DNA from: Kiritimatiellia bacterium
GTDB taxonomy: Bacteria > Verrucomicrobiota > Kiritimatiellia > RFP12 > UBA1067
Direction: 5' to 3'
Assembly (NCBI GenBank): GCA_017406465.1
Contig: JAFQYM010000026.1
Coordinates: 1 to 54,168 of the forward strand
DNA: 54,168 nt
Shown piece by piece: positions 15,448 to 22,575 of the stretch. The notes beneath the pieces were generated by a model. The model was given only the letters and a program-made list of their open reading frames with translations. It was not told the origin of the DNA and ran no database searches. How positions within the stretch are numbered: position 1 is the first letter of the stretch; each line of letters opens with the position of its first letter. The position numbers were made by a program, and so were the translations under genes.

Positions 15448-15577
15448 TCACTCTTGAGCCTGGTCAGGGTATCTTGATTGATACCGTCGATGTTGCCGAG
15501 GTCACCATCCCCGGCGTTGATCTCTAAGATTTATCTGCGGTGCATGGTGTGCCGCGGCTAAAAAAGGAAACAAAACA

Positions 15578-16156
15578 ATGAAGAAACTAATGATTGCTTG
15601 CTTTGCGGTCGCGATGGCGGCTGTGGCGCAGGCAGCGTCCGTCAACTGGACGATAACTAATGTCTACTCACCGTCGGATTCAACGGCAAAGGTTGCTGTT
15701 GGCTCGATGTCTGCTTGGTTGTTCGTGACGGCCAACTCGACAGATGTCACAACCATTAAGACCACAACGCTGGCTGCTGTTCAAGCCGTTCTCGATTCTG
15801 GCGACCTCACCGGTCTCTCAAGCCTTGCTGCTACGCACAAGACCAATGCCGCCCTTGGAGGTTTCACAGGTGCTTCCGGGCTCCCGACCAACTTCTCGTC
15901 TGGCACACTTACCGCTTTTGCGGTGGTGGTGGACAGTGCAGACCTCGCATCTGCCGAGAATTACTTCATCGTCAGCGGTGGTGCAACAAAGGATGCGACT
16001 TTCACATCTGCAACAGGTGCAAAGACACTCCTTTGGGGTGACCAGACAAGCTACACGCAGGGTGCTGGAAAGTGGTCTGCTGTCCCGGAGCCGACTTCGG
16101 GTCTGCTGCTCCTCCTCGGCATGGCTGGCCTCGCGCTCAAGCGCAAAGTTGCCTAA
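15578..16156 (+). CDS. PEP-CTERM secreted protein (left module gene 2)
   Basis: 192 residues. The N-terminal signal peptide is MKKLMIACFAVAMAAVAQA, and the mature region is Thr/Ser/Ala-rich with no recognised fold. The C-terminus is a textbook PEP-CTERM tag: VPEPTS, a ~13-residue hydrophobic stretch and KRK. In known systems an exosortase cleaves and sorts such proteins to the surface or matrix; no exosortase lies in this window. The same position in the right module is occupied by the PEP-CTERM gene at 23591-24175, which has the same signal peptide start (MKKLM). A terminator-like hairpin follows, then the next gene of the module. Confidence 0.9.
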   Translation: MKKLMIACFAVAMAAVAQAASVNWTITNVYSPSDSTAKVAVGSMSAWLFVTANSTDVTTIKTTTLAAVQAVLDSGDLTGLSSLAATHKTNAALGGFTGASGLPTNFSSGTLTAFAVVVDSADLASAENYFIVSGGATKDATFTSATGAKTLLWGDQTSYTQGAGKWSAVPEPTSGLLLLLGMAGLALKRKVA

Positions 16157-16178
16157 TCTGAGATTGGGATAAAGCTGC

Positions 16179-16216
16179 AAAGCCCGTCCGCAGAGCGCGG
16201 GCGGGCTTTGAGTTTT
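16179..16216 (+). terminator. Rho-independent terminator after left PEP-CTERM gene
   Basis: AAAGCCCGTCCGC pairs with the GC-rich arm ending CGGGCTTT, closed by a short loop, and is followed by GAGTTTTT. The next gene starts 15 bp on, so partial read-through would set a lower level for the downstream genes. Confidence 0.85.
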
Positions 16217-16230
16217 TAAGGAAAGCACTG

Positions 16231-17073
16231 ATGGCCTGGAATCAGCCCAAAACCAACGGCGACACCGCCAAGAAGACAAAGTCAGCGGCAGGACCGCGCG
16301 GCATCTTGCTTGCCGTAGCCGCCGGTGCCGCCGTCGTTGCGGCGGGATTGTATTTCGCCTTCAGTTCAAGCAGGGCGGGCGACGAGGGCAAGCCCGCGCC
16401 TGTCCAGAAGAAAACCAAGAAGGAGGTCTCCCGCCCCGCCCCCGCTCCGACTGTCCAGCCCAAGGCCGAGGAAGCGGCGGTCGACCCGAACGCCCGCCCG
16501 ACGAAGGTGGGGGAGGTGGTCAACGGCTACGTGATGCTGCCGTCGGGGCGAATTCACAAGCCAACTGGAGTTGTCACTAATCGCGTCGCTGATTACGGAA
16601 AGTCGAAATACAGCATCTTCGAGAATCGTTCCGACAACGAGATTGCCGGTATTTTGATGGCCAACCCTGGCGAAGCCGTGGTTGGAACCAAGCGGTATGA
16701 CAAGTGGTTTGAAAAACAGTTCCTCAAGTCAATTGAAACCCCGATTGAAGTTTCTCCCGATGACGAACCCTGGCAGACCGATCTGAAGAAGCTTGTCATG
16801 CAGGCGAGACTTGAACTCAAGGAGGCGCACGACAAGGGAGAGGACATTGCGGCTATTATGTCCGAGTCCCGCCAGCAGCTACAAGACCTCTCAAAATACA
16901 AACAGTCGGTCAAGCAAATCTACGCGCAGAACATAAAGGAATGTGCGACCGAACAGGAGGTCGCTGATCTTCAAAAAGCAGTAAACGTGATGCTTGAGGA
17001 AAAAGGCTGCGCTCCGATGAACTTCACACCTCTTACAAAAATGCGTCTAATGAAGGGAAACACAGATGAATAA
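16231..17073 (+). CDS. Single-pass membrane protein starting MAWNQP (left module gene 3)
   Basis: 280 residues: a short cytoplasmic N-terminus, one membrane helix at about 25-45 (ILLAVAAGAAVVAAGLYFAF), a Pro/Lys/Ala-rich linker (~50-85) and a C-terminal extracytoplasmic domain with helical Glu/Lys-rich segments. The layout is that of a type II membrane protein. Its paralogue at 22576-23484 has the same MAWNQP start, helix and linker, plus a related FENRSDNEIAG / NPGEAVVG region (weakly conserved). Its last 8 bases overlap the next gene. MAWNQP also begins E. coli HflK, but no SPFH domain follows here. Function unknown. Confidence 0.8.
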   Translation: MAWNQPKTNGDTAKKTKSAAGPRGILLAVAAGAAVVAAGLYFAFSSSRAGDEGKPAPVQKKTKKEVSRPAPAPTVQPKAEEAAVDPNARPTKVGEVVNGYVMLPSGRIHKPTGVVTNRVADYGKSKYSIFENRSDNEIAGILMANPGEAVVGTKRYDKWFEKQFLKSIETPIEVSPDDEPWQTDLKKLVMQARLELKEAHDKGEDIAAIMSESRQQLQDLSKYKQSVKQIYAQNIKECATEQEVADLQKAVNVMLEEKGCAPMNFTPLTKMRLMKGNTDE

Positions 17074-17857
17074 GATTATCTTTGCCGCGACAGCAATTGC
17101 AGTCGCTTTTGCTGCCCAAGCCGATACAAGCGCCGCTTCAACGCAACCTGCGCAAAAGGAACGGCTGAACACACTTGAACGAAAGGCAAAGCTTGAGGCA
17201 TTGGTAAATCAACGCGTCGGTGGCTTCATTGAAAAACCAAGCACATCCAAGGGATCGATAGTATACGTCAATTGCCAGCAAAAGGCACCTAAGTCATGGA
17301 TTGACGAATCAATCGCCTATTTCTGCGAAGTGACAAAGTTCAGGGTCAACTATGCCGAAGGCGCATTCGACATCAAGTCCCCCAAGGTCGTCGGCGAAGC
17401 ATCTATCTTCATAATCGAGGACGAGACACTGCCTCCGATTCTCGTCGCACCTGAAAGCAGGTGGGCGCTTGTCAACATCACCCCCATCGCCAAGGAGCAG
17501 CGTCCGGTCTTCTTTGAGCAGAGAACCAAAAAGGAACTCTCGCGCGCCTTCGCTTATCTCTGCGGTGCAACCGGCTCGAAATTTGAGCGTTCACTTACCC
17601 GAGGCATTACGAGTCAGGCAGAACTCGACAAGAATTACGACTATGAGCTCCCGATGGATATTGTCCAGAGGTTTTGGGATTACATGAAGCCGTTAGGCGT
17701 CCTCCCTGCCCAGCGCGCTACATACCTCAAGGCCTGCGAGGAAGGCTGGGCTCCTGCGCCGACGAACGACGTGCAGAAGGCCATCTGGGAAAAAGTCCAC
17801 GCCATGCCTACCGAGCCGTTGAAGATCAAGCCCGAGACGAAGAAGCAGGAGAAGTGA
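17066..17857 (+). CDS. Secreted protein of the duplicated module (left gene 4)
   Basis: 263 residues with signal peptide MNKIIFAATAIAVAFAAQA. The paralogue at 21773-22537 shares the order of features: a middle block around FFEQRTKKELSRAFAYLCG and the closing block EGWAPAPTNDVQKAIWEKV (right copy EGWAPAPTNDVQRAVWNKI). This C-terminal motif is the most conserved element and should define the family. No catalytic motif is recognised. It overlaps gene 3 by 8 bp, implying coupled translation and probably interaction outside the cytoplasm. Confidence 0.8.
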   Translation: MNKIIFAATAIAVAFAAQADTSAASTQPAQKERLNTLERKAKLEALVNQRVGGFIEKPSTSKGSIVYVNCQQKAPKSWIDESIAYFCEVTKFRVNYAEGAFDIKSPKVVGEASIFIIEDETLPPILVAPESRWALVNITPIAKEQRPVFFEQRTKKELSRAFAYLCGATGSKFERSLTRGITSQAELDKNYDYELPMDIVQRFWDYMKPLGVLPAQRATYLKACEEGWAPAPTNDVQKAIWEKVHAMPTEPLKIKPETKKQEK

Positions 17858-17876
17858 TCAGCGTGCGAGGCGAGCG

Positions 17877-18071
17877 TCAGACCTCTTTTGCCTTTATGTA
17901 GCGAAGGATGTTGTGTCGAAACATTTGAGGCCCGCCAAAAAACTGATTTTCAGATCGCGACAGCTTGACGCCGGCTCGGAGTTTGAGTTCGATAAGATGC
18001 AGAGTGCAAATGAGATCGGCCAGTTGGAACAGCCGGTAGCGCGAAGGCCTGACGGCGTTTGCGAACTCCAC
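17877..18071 (-). pseudogene. Fragment resembling the C-terminus of a DUF3800 protein
   Basis: A 64-residue frame with FQLADLICTLHLIELKL and LSRSENQFFGGPQMF ends in RYIKAKEV. This resembles my recollection of the C-terminal part of DUF3800 proteins (RNase H-like fold, often defence-associated). There is an in-frame stop just upstream of a GTG, so the rest of the gene is absent. It lies in the gap between left module genes 4 and 5 and is on the opposite strand, so it is probably an inserted relic. Family match is from memory. Confidence 0.45.
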
Positions 18072-18089
18072 ATTTCACCCAAAAAGAGA

Positions 18090-18117
18090 GAGTGGCGGGA
18101 CGCGAATCCTGCCACTC
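18090..18117. other. Stem-loop upstream of left module gene 5
   Basis: GAGTGGCGGGA, a 6-nt loop, then TCCTGCCACTC: an 11-bp stem with one G-U pair. It lies in the leader before gene 5. No T-run follows, so it is not a clear terminator. Confidence 0.6.
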
Positions 18118-18214
18118 ACGCGGAGTCCTTTCCCCGCATCCCGGTGACCCCTGCCATAAGGAAGAGATCGACGAGTATTGTAGCACATTCTCAGACAGCC
18201 CGCAAGGGGGTGCT

Positions 18215-18924
18215 ATGAAATACACCTACGCATATAAGACGAGCGATGGGACGCGGCACGAGGACTCCATGAACGCCTCTTCGAGGGAAGAGGTGTTCAC
18301 AGTCCTCCGCGCCAAGGGGATAAAGGCGATCAAAGTAACGGCTGCCGACGGGTCTAAGGCTAACGGCGAGGTGCGCGGTCTCCGCAAACGCGCCGTAGCG
18401 GGGCTTGTAGCCCTCGCCGCGCTGGTTGCGGGTGTCGTCGCCTATCTCGGCGGCGAGCGCACTGGCGCGGCGCTCGCGGCGACTTCGCGGCGGTTCTGCC
18501 GCGTGTCGGCGACCAGATGCTCGCGGTCTTTGCGCAGCCGGGGAAGCTGATGTGCGCCAAGGGCGCGAATCCGCGGCTCCTGGACGCGACGATGGAAGCG
18601 GCGTTCGCGGCCTACGCGAAGGACGAGCTTTCCGTCGAGAGCGACATCGCGATTGACTCGGGCGAGGCGAGGGAGCTGCGGGAGCTTAAGCAGATCGTCA
18701 ACGGCATCCGCGAGGAAATGCGCTACTATCTCGCCAACGGCAACGGTACGCCGCGCTCATTCTGGCGTCGGCTCAACGAGCGCACGGCGCAGGAGATGCA
18801 GATCTACGAGCGCACCCGCCGCGAGCTCGAGAACGAGTCCTCGCCCGAGACTTGGGAATCGAAGAACGAAGCCCTCCGCCGCATAGGCCTCCGCACAATC
18901 GCCAATCCCAAAGAGCAGGAGTAG
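18215..18924 (+). pseudogene. Frameshifted GspF/PilC N-domain-like membrane protein (left module gene 5)
   Basis: The first frame from ATG 18215 (site AAGGGGG) gives MKYTYAYKTSDGTRHEDSM... with L-R-x-K-G-I-x-x-I-K-V, then ANGEVRGLRKR and a membrane helix. It runs into a wrong frame ending at 18550. The matching C-terminal half continues in another frame from about 18480 (GDFAAVLPRVGDQMLAVF...) to a stop at 18924. The intact paralogue at 20982-21731 has both halves in one frame, so a frameshift lies around 18465-18485 in a GC-rich run. The N-terminal ~50 residues match the short cytoplasmic N-domain pattern of GspF/PilC proteins. A sequencing error is possible but less likely given decay of the rest of this copy. 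Confidence 0.7.
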
Positions 18925-18930
18925 GGGGCG
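18881..18930 (+). repeat. Tail repeat, copy A (native C-terminus of left gene 5)
   Basis: Encodes RIGLRTIANPKEQE-stop. Copies B (19650-19699), C (20371-20421) and D (20936-20976) carry the same core in the opposite orientation; on the plus strand they read CTCTTTGGGATTGGCGATTG. Confidence 0.95.
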
Positions 18931-19069
18931 AGGTCTTGTCAAACTGCGCAAAGCCGCGCTGCTATGTCGTTCATGGCGAGGCAGTTCTGCCGAAAACGAT
19001 GCGCGGCAACGCGGTTGTGCTTCATGTCAAGCGAGGAAATCCCAGGGGTGTCGCGAAAGCACGAGAGAA

Positions 19070-19612
19070 TTAGCAGCCGCCCAGCGGCAATTTCGCGACT
19101 GTCTTCGGCTGAGGGGTCGTAGCGCGGTGGCAGAGAAAGAGGTCGGGGTGGCGAAGTTTCCAGAGTGCTCGCGCTGGGTTGAGCTTTATGTAGTGGCGAA
19201 TGGCCTTTAGCTGGCGGGCGTCAAACGACAGCTCGATATAGCAGTCACGAGCGAAGACGACGGAACGGACGGGGGCTCGCGCCCCCGTCCGTTCCAAACC
19301 CCTAGCGACGGCCATTTCAACCGCGTCAGCGACACGATGGGCGATAAAGAGCGGGCCAATTGACTTGTCGCAGTCGTAGTTGACAATGAGCAGAAAATGA
19401 AGATGGTCTGGCATTATCACATAGTCGCTAACTGTCACCGCTGGCCAAACACGATGCACAGCCCTCAGCGCGGCCCTCGCCAACTCGCCTATGTCTAAAA
19501 GCTCTGGGCGACCACCCTCTGCAATAAGGCGAGATAAAACGGGCTGCCGCTCGGCGCTCGCGAGCGTCACAAAGAAAAACTGCAGTCCGCCTTTTGTGTA
19601 GTCAAGTCTCAT
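19070..19612 (-). CDS. Second REP-associated Y1 transposase (short form)
   Basis: 180 residues, intact. The Y1 domain shows the HUH motif MPDHLHFLLIV (H-x-H) and the catalytic-helix tyrosine in IRHYIKLNPARALW. It has no extra C-terminal domain, unlike the one at 10240. The two share only family-level features. A perfect 15-bp-stem palindrome lies within the coding region. A -10 box (TGGTATAAT) is 8 nt before the ATG. It lies between tail repeats A and B in the island between the two module copies, and so is a candidate for having mobilised these repeats. Confidence 0.87.
   Translation of the reverse strand: MRLDYTKGGLQFFFVTLASAERQPVLSRLIAEGGRPELLDIGELARAALRAVHRVWPAVTVSDYVIMPDHLHFLLIVNYDCDKSIGPLFIAHRVADAVEMAVARGLERTGARAPVRSVVFARDCYIELSFDARQLKAIRHYIKLNPARALWKLRHPDLFLCHRATTPQPKTVAKLPLGGC
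19262..19295. repeat. Perfect palindrome inside the transposase gene
   Basis: GGAACGGACGGGGGC, loop TCGC, then the exact reverse complement: 15-bp stem. It encodes RTGARAPVR within the transposase. It is unrelated to the palindromes at 10235 and 21738. Confidence 0.95.
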
Positions 19613-19629
19613 CGGGGCATATTATACCA
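19613..19629 (-). promoter_or_regulatory. Extended -10 promoter 8 nt before the second Y1 transposase
   Basis: TGGTATAAT (hexamer 19626-19621, minus strand), then 8 nt, then ATG 19612. Confidence 0.7.
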
Positions 19630-19649
19630 CCTTGAGCCGCCCTTGACCA

Positions 19650-19699
19650 ACCCCTACTCCTGCTCTTTGGGATTGGCGATTGTGCGCAGGTAGATGCGA
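19650..19699 (-). repeat. Tail repeat, copy B
   Basis: On the minus strand it reads RIYLRTIANPKEQE-stop, starting a few bases after the stop codon of the ParE/RelE toxin (19703). It has no gene body in front of it. Confidence 0.95.
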
Positions 19700-19702
19700 C
19701 GA

Positions 19703-20023
19703 TTAGAGCTCGTTCTTTAGCGCCGAAAGATAGTCCTGCGTCATATGGAAGAAATGCACGACGCGAACTTCTTTGGCTTTTTCGACGATTCGAAAGATGA
19801 CAATGTAGTTGTCTACCGAATATCGGCGATATCCAAGTCGCCGAAGCACAGGGTCACGGCAGAGTTCATGCGCGGCGGGCATCTCTTCAAGCGCGGCATA
19901 GCATCTGTCAACCCCATCTGCCAGTTTCTCGGCCGCCGAAGGGTTCTCGAGCTCGTATGCAATATACTTGAGCGCGTTGAACAAGTCCGCGTTTGCAGAG
20001 GGCGATATAACTACCTTATACAT
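19703..20023 (-). CDS. Toxin of the RelE/ParE superfamily
   Basis: 106 residues: MYKVVISPSANADLFNALKYIAYE, then LGYRRYSVDNYIVIFRIVE and VRVVHFFHMTQDY. This is the compact RelE/ParE fold, with the ParE-like pattern of a conserved Arg-Tyr-containing strand and a terminal beta strand. It acts by inhibiting gyrase (ParE) or cutting ribosomal mRNA (RelE); the sequence does not settle which. It overlaps its antitoxin by 8 bp. Its stop codon is directly followed by tail repeat B. Confidence 0.9.
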   Translation of the reverse strand: MYKVVISPSANADLFNALKYIAYELENPSAAEKLADGVDRCYAALEEMPAAHELCRDPVLRRLGYRRYSVDNYIVIFRIVEKAKEVRVVHFFHMTQDYLSALKNEL

Positions 20024-20279
20024 GCAGAGTCGCCCTCATTTCAGAAAGCGCCTTCCTTGCATCGAGTCCGCCACCAGCATCTATTTCTGCCTCGGATCTG
20101 GCGATTGACTCGTAAATGGCTTGCTTTGCCATCAACTTGTCATACATCCCGATGCTGACAAGAACCGATGCCCCGTAGCCGTTCTTTGTCAGAACGACCG
20201 GGCCACGTTCGAGGTCGCTTTCAACTTCAGAGTAGTGATTCCTCAAATCTGTTACTGGCCTAATTTGTGTAGCGAACAT
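20016..20279 (-). CDS. Antitoxin of the Phd/YefM family
   Basis: 87 residues with IRPVTDLRNHYSEVES, GPVVLTKNGYGASVLVSIGMYDKL and a toxin-binding C-terminal tail. First gene of a two-gene operon with the RelE/ParE toxin. A TGATATAAT -10 lies about 40 bp upstream, with GATGAGG as ribosome-binding site, so this gene has a normal leader, in contrast to several neighbours. Expected to autoregulate by binding its promoter. Confidence 0.9.
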   Translation of the reverse strand: MFATQIRPVTDLRNHYSEVESDLERGPVVLTKNGYGASVLVSIGMYDKLMAKQAIYESIARSEAEIDAGGGLDARKALSEMRATLHV

Positions 20280-20370
20280 ATCAACCTCATCCCGTAGTTT
20301 GAATATCAGAATTATATCATAATTCTACACGGAGAATCAATGCGCACTTTCCACTATGTTTAGGCTTATC

Positions 20371-20421
20371 GCCCCCTACTCCTGCTCTTTGGGATTGGCG
20401 ATTGTGCGCAGGCCAATGCGG
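20371..20421 (-). repeat. Tail repeat, copy C
   Basis: On the minus strand it encodes RIGLRTIANPKEQE-stop and begins 4 bp after the HicA stop. It is the longest match to copy A and contains a small internal inverted repeat, ATTGGC...GCCAAT. Confidence 0.95.
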
Positions 20422-20424
20422 CAA

Positions 20425-20634
20425 TCAAAGATCGTCAGGCGTTATGCCCGCGTCCCGCATGATTGCCCTCTGCGTACCGGGAGGAAGCGTCTTGCCTTTG
20501 TGGAACGGCACGACCGTGTGCTTTAGTGGGTCACTCCAGTTCTTGAAGATTTTGTGGCTTCCTTTTTGCCGGTCTTCATACCACCCGCGCTCCTCAAGGA
20601 GAGCAATTATCTGCTGTGCAGTAAGGGGCTTCAC
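20425..20634 (-). CDS. hicA: HicA-type mRNA interferase toxin
   Basis: 69 residues, full length for HicA: KPLTAQQIIALLEERGWYED, then KGSHKIFKN with the catalytic histidine, and a C-terminal IMRDAGITPDDL. The double-stranded-RNA-binding-like fold cleaves mRNA. It overlaps the upstream hicB by 4 bp and its stop is followed by tail repeat C. Confidence 0.95.
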   Translation of the reverse strand: MKPLTAQQIIALLEERGWYEDRQKGSHKIFKNWSDPLKHTVVPFHKGKTLPPGTQRAIMRDAGITPDDL

Positions 20635-20837
20635 AATGCAACTCGCTGAAGACGCGCTCCCGCAGGAGCATCCTTGACTTCTTCATTCACACATTCAAGC
20701 CAGAGTTCTGCCGCCTCACGGATGTTGGCAAGCGCCTCTTCGTATGTGTCGCCACACGAATGACATCCAGGGAATGCGGGAACCTCGGCGCAGTAAGCGC
20801 CGCTCTCGTCTTGATATATGACTGCTTGAATTCCCAT
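20631..20837 (-). CDS. hicB: HicB-type antitoxin
   Basis: 68 residues with the HicB core: YQDESGAYCAEVPAFPGCHS, then GDTYEEALANIREAAELWLE. The short C-terminal tail (APAGARLQRVAL) has no obvious DNA-binding helix-turn-helix or ribbon-helix-helix, so this is the minimal form. First gene of the hicBA pair. A TGGTAAACT -10-like box is about 40 bp upstream. Confidence 0.93.
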   Translation of the reverse strand: MGIQAVIYQDESGAYCAEVPAFPGCHSCGDTYEEALANIREAAELWLECVNEEVKDAPAGARLQRVAL

Positions 20838-20935
20838 TGTTTTACCCTGCGAATTATTTCCCTTACGCCGTGTAGTTTACCATTTTCCCTTACGCTTTGT
20901 CAAAAAGCCGGCCAGGGCACGTGAAGAAGTGGCTA

Positions 20936-20976
20936 ACCCCTACCCTGCCCTTTGGGATTGGCGATTGTGCGGAGCG
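20936..20976 (-). repeat. Tail repeat, copy D
   Basis: A diverged copy encoding LRTIANPKGQGRG-stop, starting about 5 bp after the stop of the intact GspF-N-like gene, whose own C-terminus is different (GIKLLPLE). Confidence 0.9.
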
Positions 20977-20981
20977 AGGCC

Positions 20982-21731
20982 CTACTCTAGCGGCAGTAGC
21001 TTGATGCCGAGGTTGCGGAGCTGGTCGTTGAGCGACTCCCAATAGGCGACGAGGTCGTCATCGGACTTCGTCTTCTTCGCCGCCTCGAAGTCGGCTTTCG
21101 CACGCTCGTAGATTGCAATTTCGGCGTCCTGGCGCTCGGTGAGGCGCTTGCCATACTCGACAATTGTCCCGCCGGCGGCGATGTAGGCGCGGGCCTCGGC
21201 CTTCATGCCCTCCACCATCGACTTGATCTGCCGCGCCTCCATGCCGTCGTCGGGCGAAGCCGCCACCTTGCGCCCAAGCGCGGCGTTCAGTTCCTCGACT
21301 GTGGTGTTGCGCTGCCCCGCCTTTACCCCGGGGATCGCGAAGCTTGCGAAGAACCGCTCTCCCTCTTCGGGAAAGACCTCGCTCCAGCCCGTCAAAATGC
21401 CCTTGTCAACCACCGCCGTGTCGCCAATGACCTGGCGCCTCGTCTGCGTTGGCTCGAAAAGCGGCGCCTCGCCGGAATCGCCCGAGCGGGCTCCGACAAA
21501 ATAGGCGACAGCCCCGACGACCACTGCGGCAAGCACGACAATCGCGACAGCGGCGCGCCTCCTGACGCCCCTCACCTCGCCGTTCGCCTTCGACCCGTCC
21601 GCCGCAACGACCTTGATCGGCCGTATGCCCCTTGCCCTCAACGCCTCAAAGACGGCTTCGCGGGAAGCGGCATCCATCGACTCCTCGTGCCGCTTCCCCT
21701 CGCTGTCCTTGTAAGCGTAGGTGTATTTCAT
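20982..21731 (-). CDS. Membrane protein with GspF/PilC N-terminal-like domain (right module gene 5)
   Basis: 249 residues. Residues 1-52 follow the spacing of the small cytoplasmic N-domain of type II secretion/type IV pilus inner-membrane proteins: Y-x-Y-x-x-x-D-x-x-G-K at the start, A-x-S around residue 22, and ALRARGIRPIKV. Then comes ANGEVRGVRRR, one membrane helix (about 58-80), and a ~165-residue extracytoplasmic domain with two helical segments. It lacks the repeated T2SSF membrane domain, so it is not a complete GspF. Intact counterpart of the frameshifted gene at 18215. A REP-like palindrome ends 6 bp before the ATG, where the left copy has a strong ribosome-binding site. Confidence 0.8.
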   Translation of the reverse strand: MKYTYAYKDSEGKRHEESMDAASREAVFEALRARGIRPIKVVAADGSKANGEVRGVRRRAAVAIVVLAAVVVGAVAYFVGARSGDSGEAPLFEPTQTRRQVIGDTAVVDKGILTGWSEVFPEEGERFFASFAIPGVKAGQRNTTVEELNAALGRKVAASPDDGMEARQIKSMVEGMKAEARAYIAAGGTIVEYGKRLTERQDAEIAIYERAKADFEAAKKTKSDDDLVAYWESLNDQLRNLGIKLLPLE

Positions 21732-21737
21732 AGCACA

Positions 21738-21774
21738 AGCTTCTACAGAAGGGTCAGACCCTTCTGTAGAAGCT
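21738..21774. repeat. REP-like palindrome, copy 3
   Basis: Both 18-bp arms are identical to copy 1 at 10235, 11.5 kb away. It occupies the whole gap between right module genes 4 and 5 and covers the ribosome-binding region of gene 5. Confidence 0.95.
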
Positions 21775-22537
21775 ACCGACCCTTCTTCGGATCAAACTCG
21801 ATCTTCATCGGGGTCTTCGGCATGGCATATATCTTGTTCCAGACAGCTCTTTGCACGTCATTCGTCGGAGCGGGCGCCCAGCCCTCGCGACAAGCCCGAG
21901 AATAAGGAACCTGCCTCGTGCCATAGATGCGCAGCTTTGATTTTGCAAGATTGACGGAGCCAAGTTGCGTAGGCGACAGCGACGAGGCTCGAAGCGCGTC
22001 AAGATCGTTCAGTGTGAACACAGGAGCCAGAACGGTCGGCCCCTGCGTTGTACCGCCATAGCCGCCAAGCGCAAACGCAAGCGCTCTCCAGAACTCCTTG
22101 TTCAGACGTCTCTGAAAGACGAGTTCATCCTTGTCAAAAAGCGGTTTCACGTTCAAGACTACTATGGCCTCCTCCGGATACACTGAAAGTGTCGGCATGG
22201 TTTTGTCCTCACAATAGAACACCACCGCGCCAGCTCCGTTCTTTCGCTCCTCTCTCGCCATGTCAAGCGGACTCTCCCCATTTTTCAGGGTCGTTTCCCT
22301 TACGACATAACCAAACTCCATGAATCGGCTCGCCGCCCTGAGGTTGTTCGTGAATGCAATTTTGCATTCGACGCGAGCGTCAAGCACAACAAGTTTGCGC
22401 GAATCGGCAGGAGGGTCGATAAGTCCCCCGGTCTTCTGGATATACTGCTCCATCTTTGATGGATGGACCGGCGTATGCTCCGCAAATGCGGCATTGACTG
22501 CCGCAAAAATAGCGCACAGCGTCAGAATCGTTCTCAT
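21773..22537 (-). CDS. Secreted protein of the duplicated module (right gene 4)
   Basis: 254 residues with signal peptide RTILTLCAIFAAVNAAFA. Middle block FQRRLNKEFWRALAFALGG and closing block EGWAPAPTNDVQRAVWNKI match the left paralogue at 17066-17857. Frame intact, with ribosome-binding site GGAGGGAG. No known domain is recognised. Conservation of the C-terminal block in otherwise diverged copies implies a shared binding or assembly function with the neighbouring membrane proteins. Confidence 0.82.
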   Translation of the reverse strand: MRTILTLCAIFAAVNAAFAEHTPVHPSKMEQYIQKTGGLIDPPADSRKLVVLDARVECKIAFTNNLRAASRFMEFGYVVRETTLKNGESPLDMAREERKNGAGAVVFYCEDKTMPTLSVYPEEAIVVLNVKPLFDKDELVFQRRLNKEFWRALAFALGGYGGTTQGPTVLAPVFTLNDLDALRASSLSPTQLGSVNLAKSKLRIYGTRQVPYSRACREGWAPAPTNDVQRAVWNKIYAMPKTPMKIEFDPKKGR

Positions 22538-22575
22538 TTGGCTCCCTCCTGTTGTTGTAAAGATTGCGTTGTTAG

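Larger units (their letters stand above)
14859..15527 (+). pseudogene. 5'-truncated VGYQ-family secreted repeat protein (left module gene 1)
   Basis: The frame reads ...YNSASRPSANAVGYQQKDTV... to a stop at 15527, with no start codon, signal peptide or promoter. The SANAVGYQ segment corresponds to SANIVGYQ directly after the signal peptide of the intact paralogue at 24280-25050. The 5' end has been lost at the junction with the recombinase gene (start 14753). The body holds two near-identical ~103-residue repeats with IQDIKIANATDWGDNIQV. An internal ATG at 15138 exists but would give a protein without export signal. A weak stem (GCGG...CCGC) and TAAAAAAGG follow the stop, as in the right copy. 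Confidence 0.8.

Noticed and set aside
16231..17073. HflK-like protease regulator
   Set aside because: Only the first six residues match; there is no SPFH domain.
17913..18218. Plus-strand 101-residue frame before left module gene 5
   Set aside because: It overlaps the DUF3800-like remnant in antisense, has no ribosome-binding site and crosses the stem-loop; it is not conserved in the right module.
18881..20976. A true integron with attC sites
   Set aside because: The tail repeats show no paired R/L inverted core sites, only copy C has a small inverted repeat, and no IntI-type integrase is next to the array. Only the cassette-like layout is reported.
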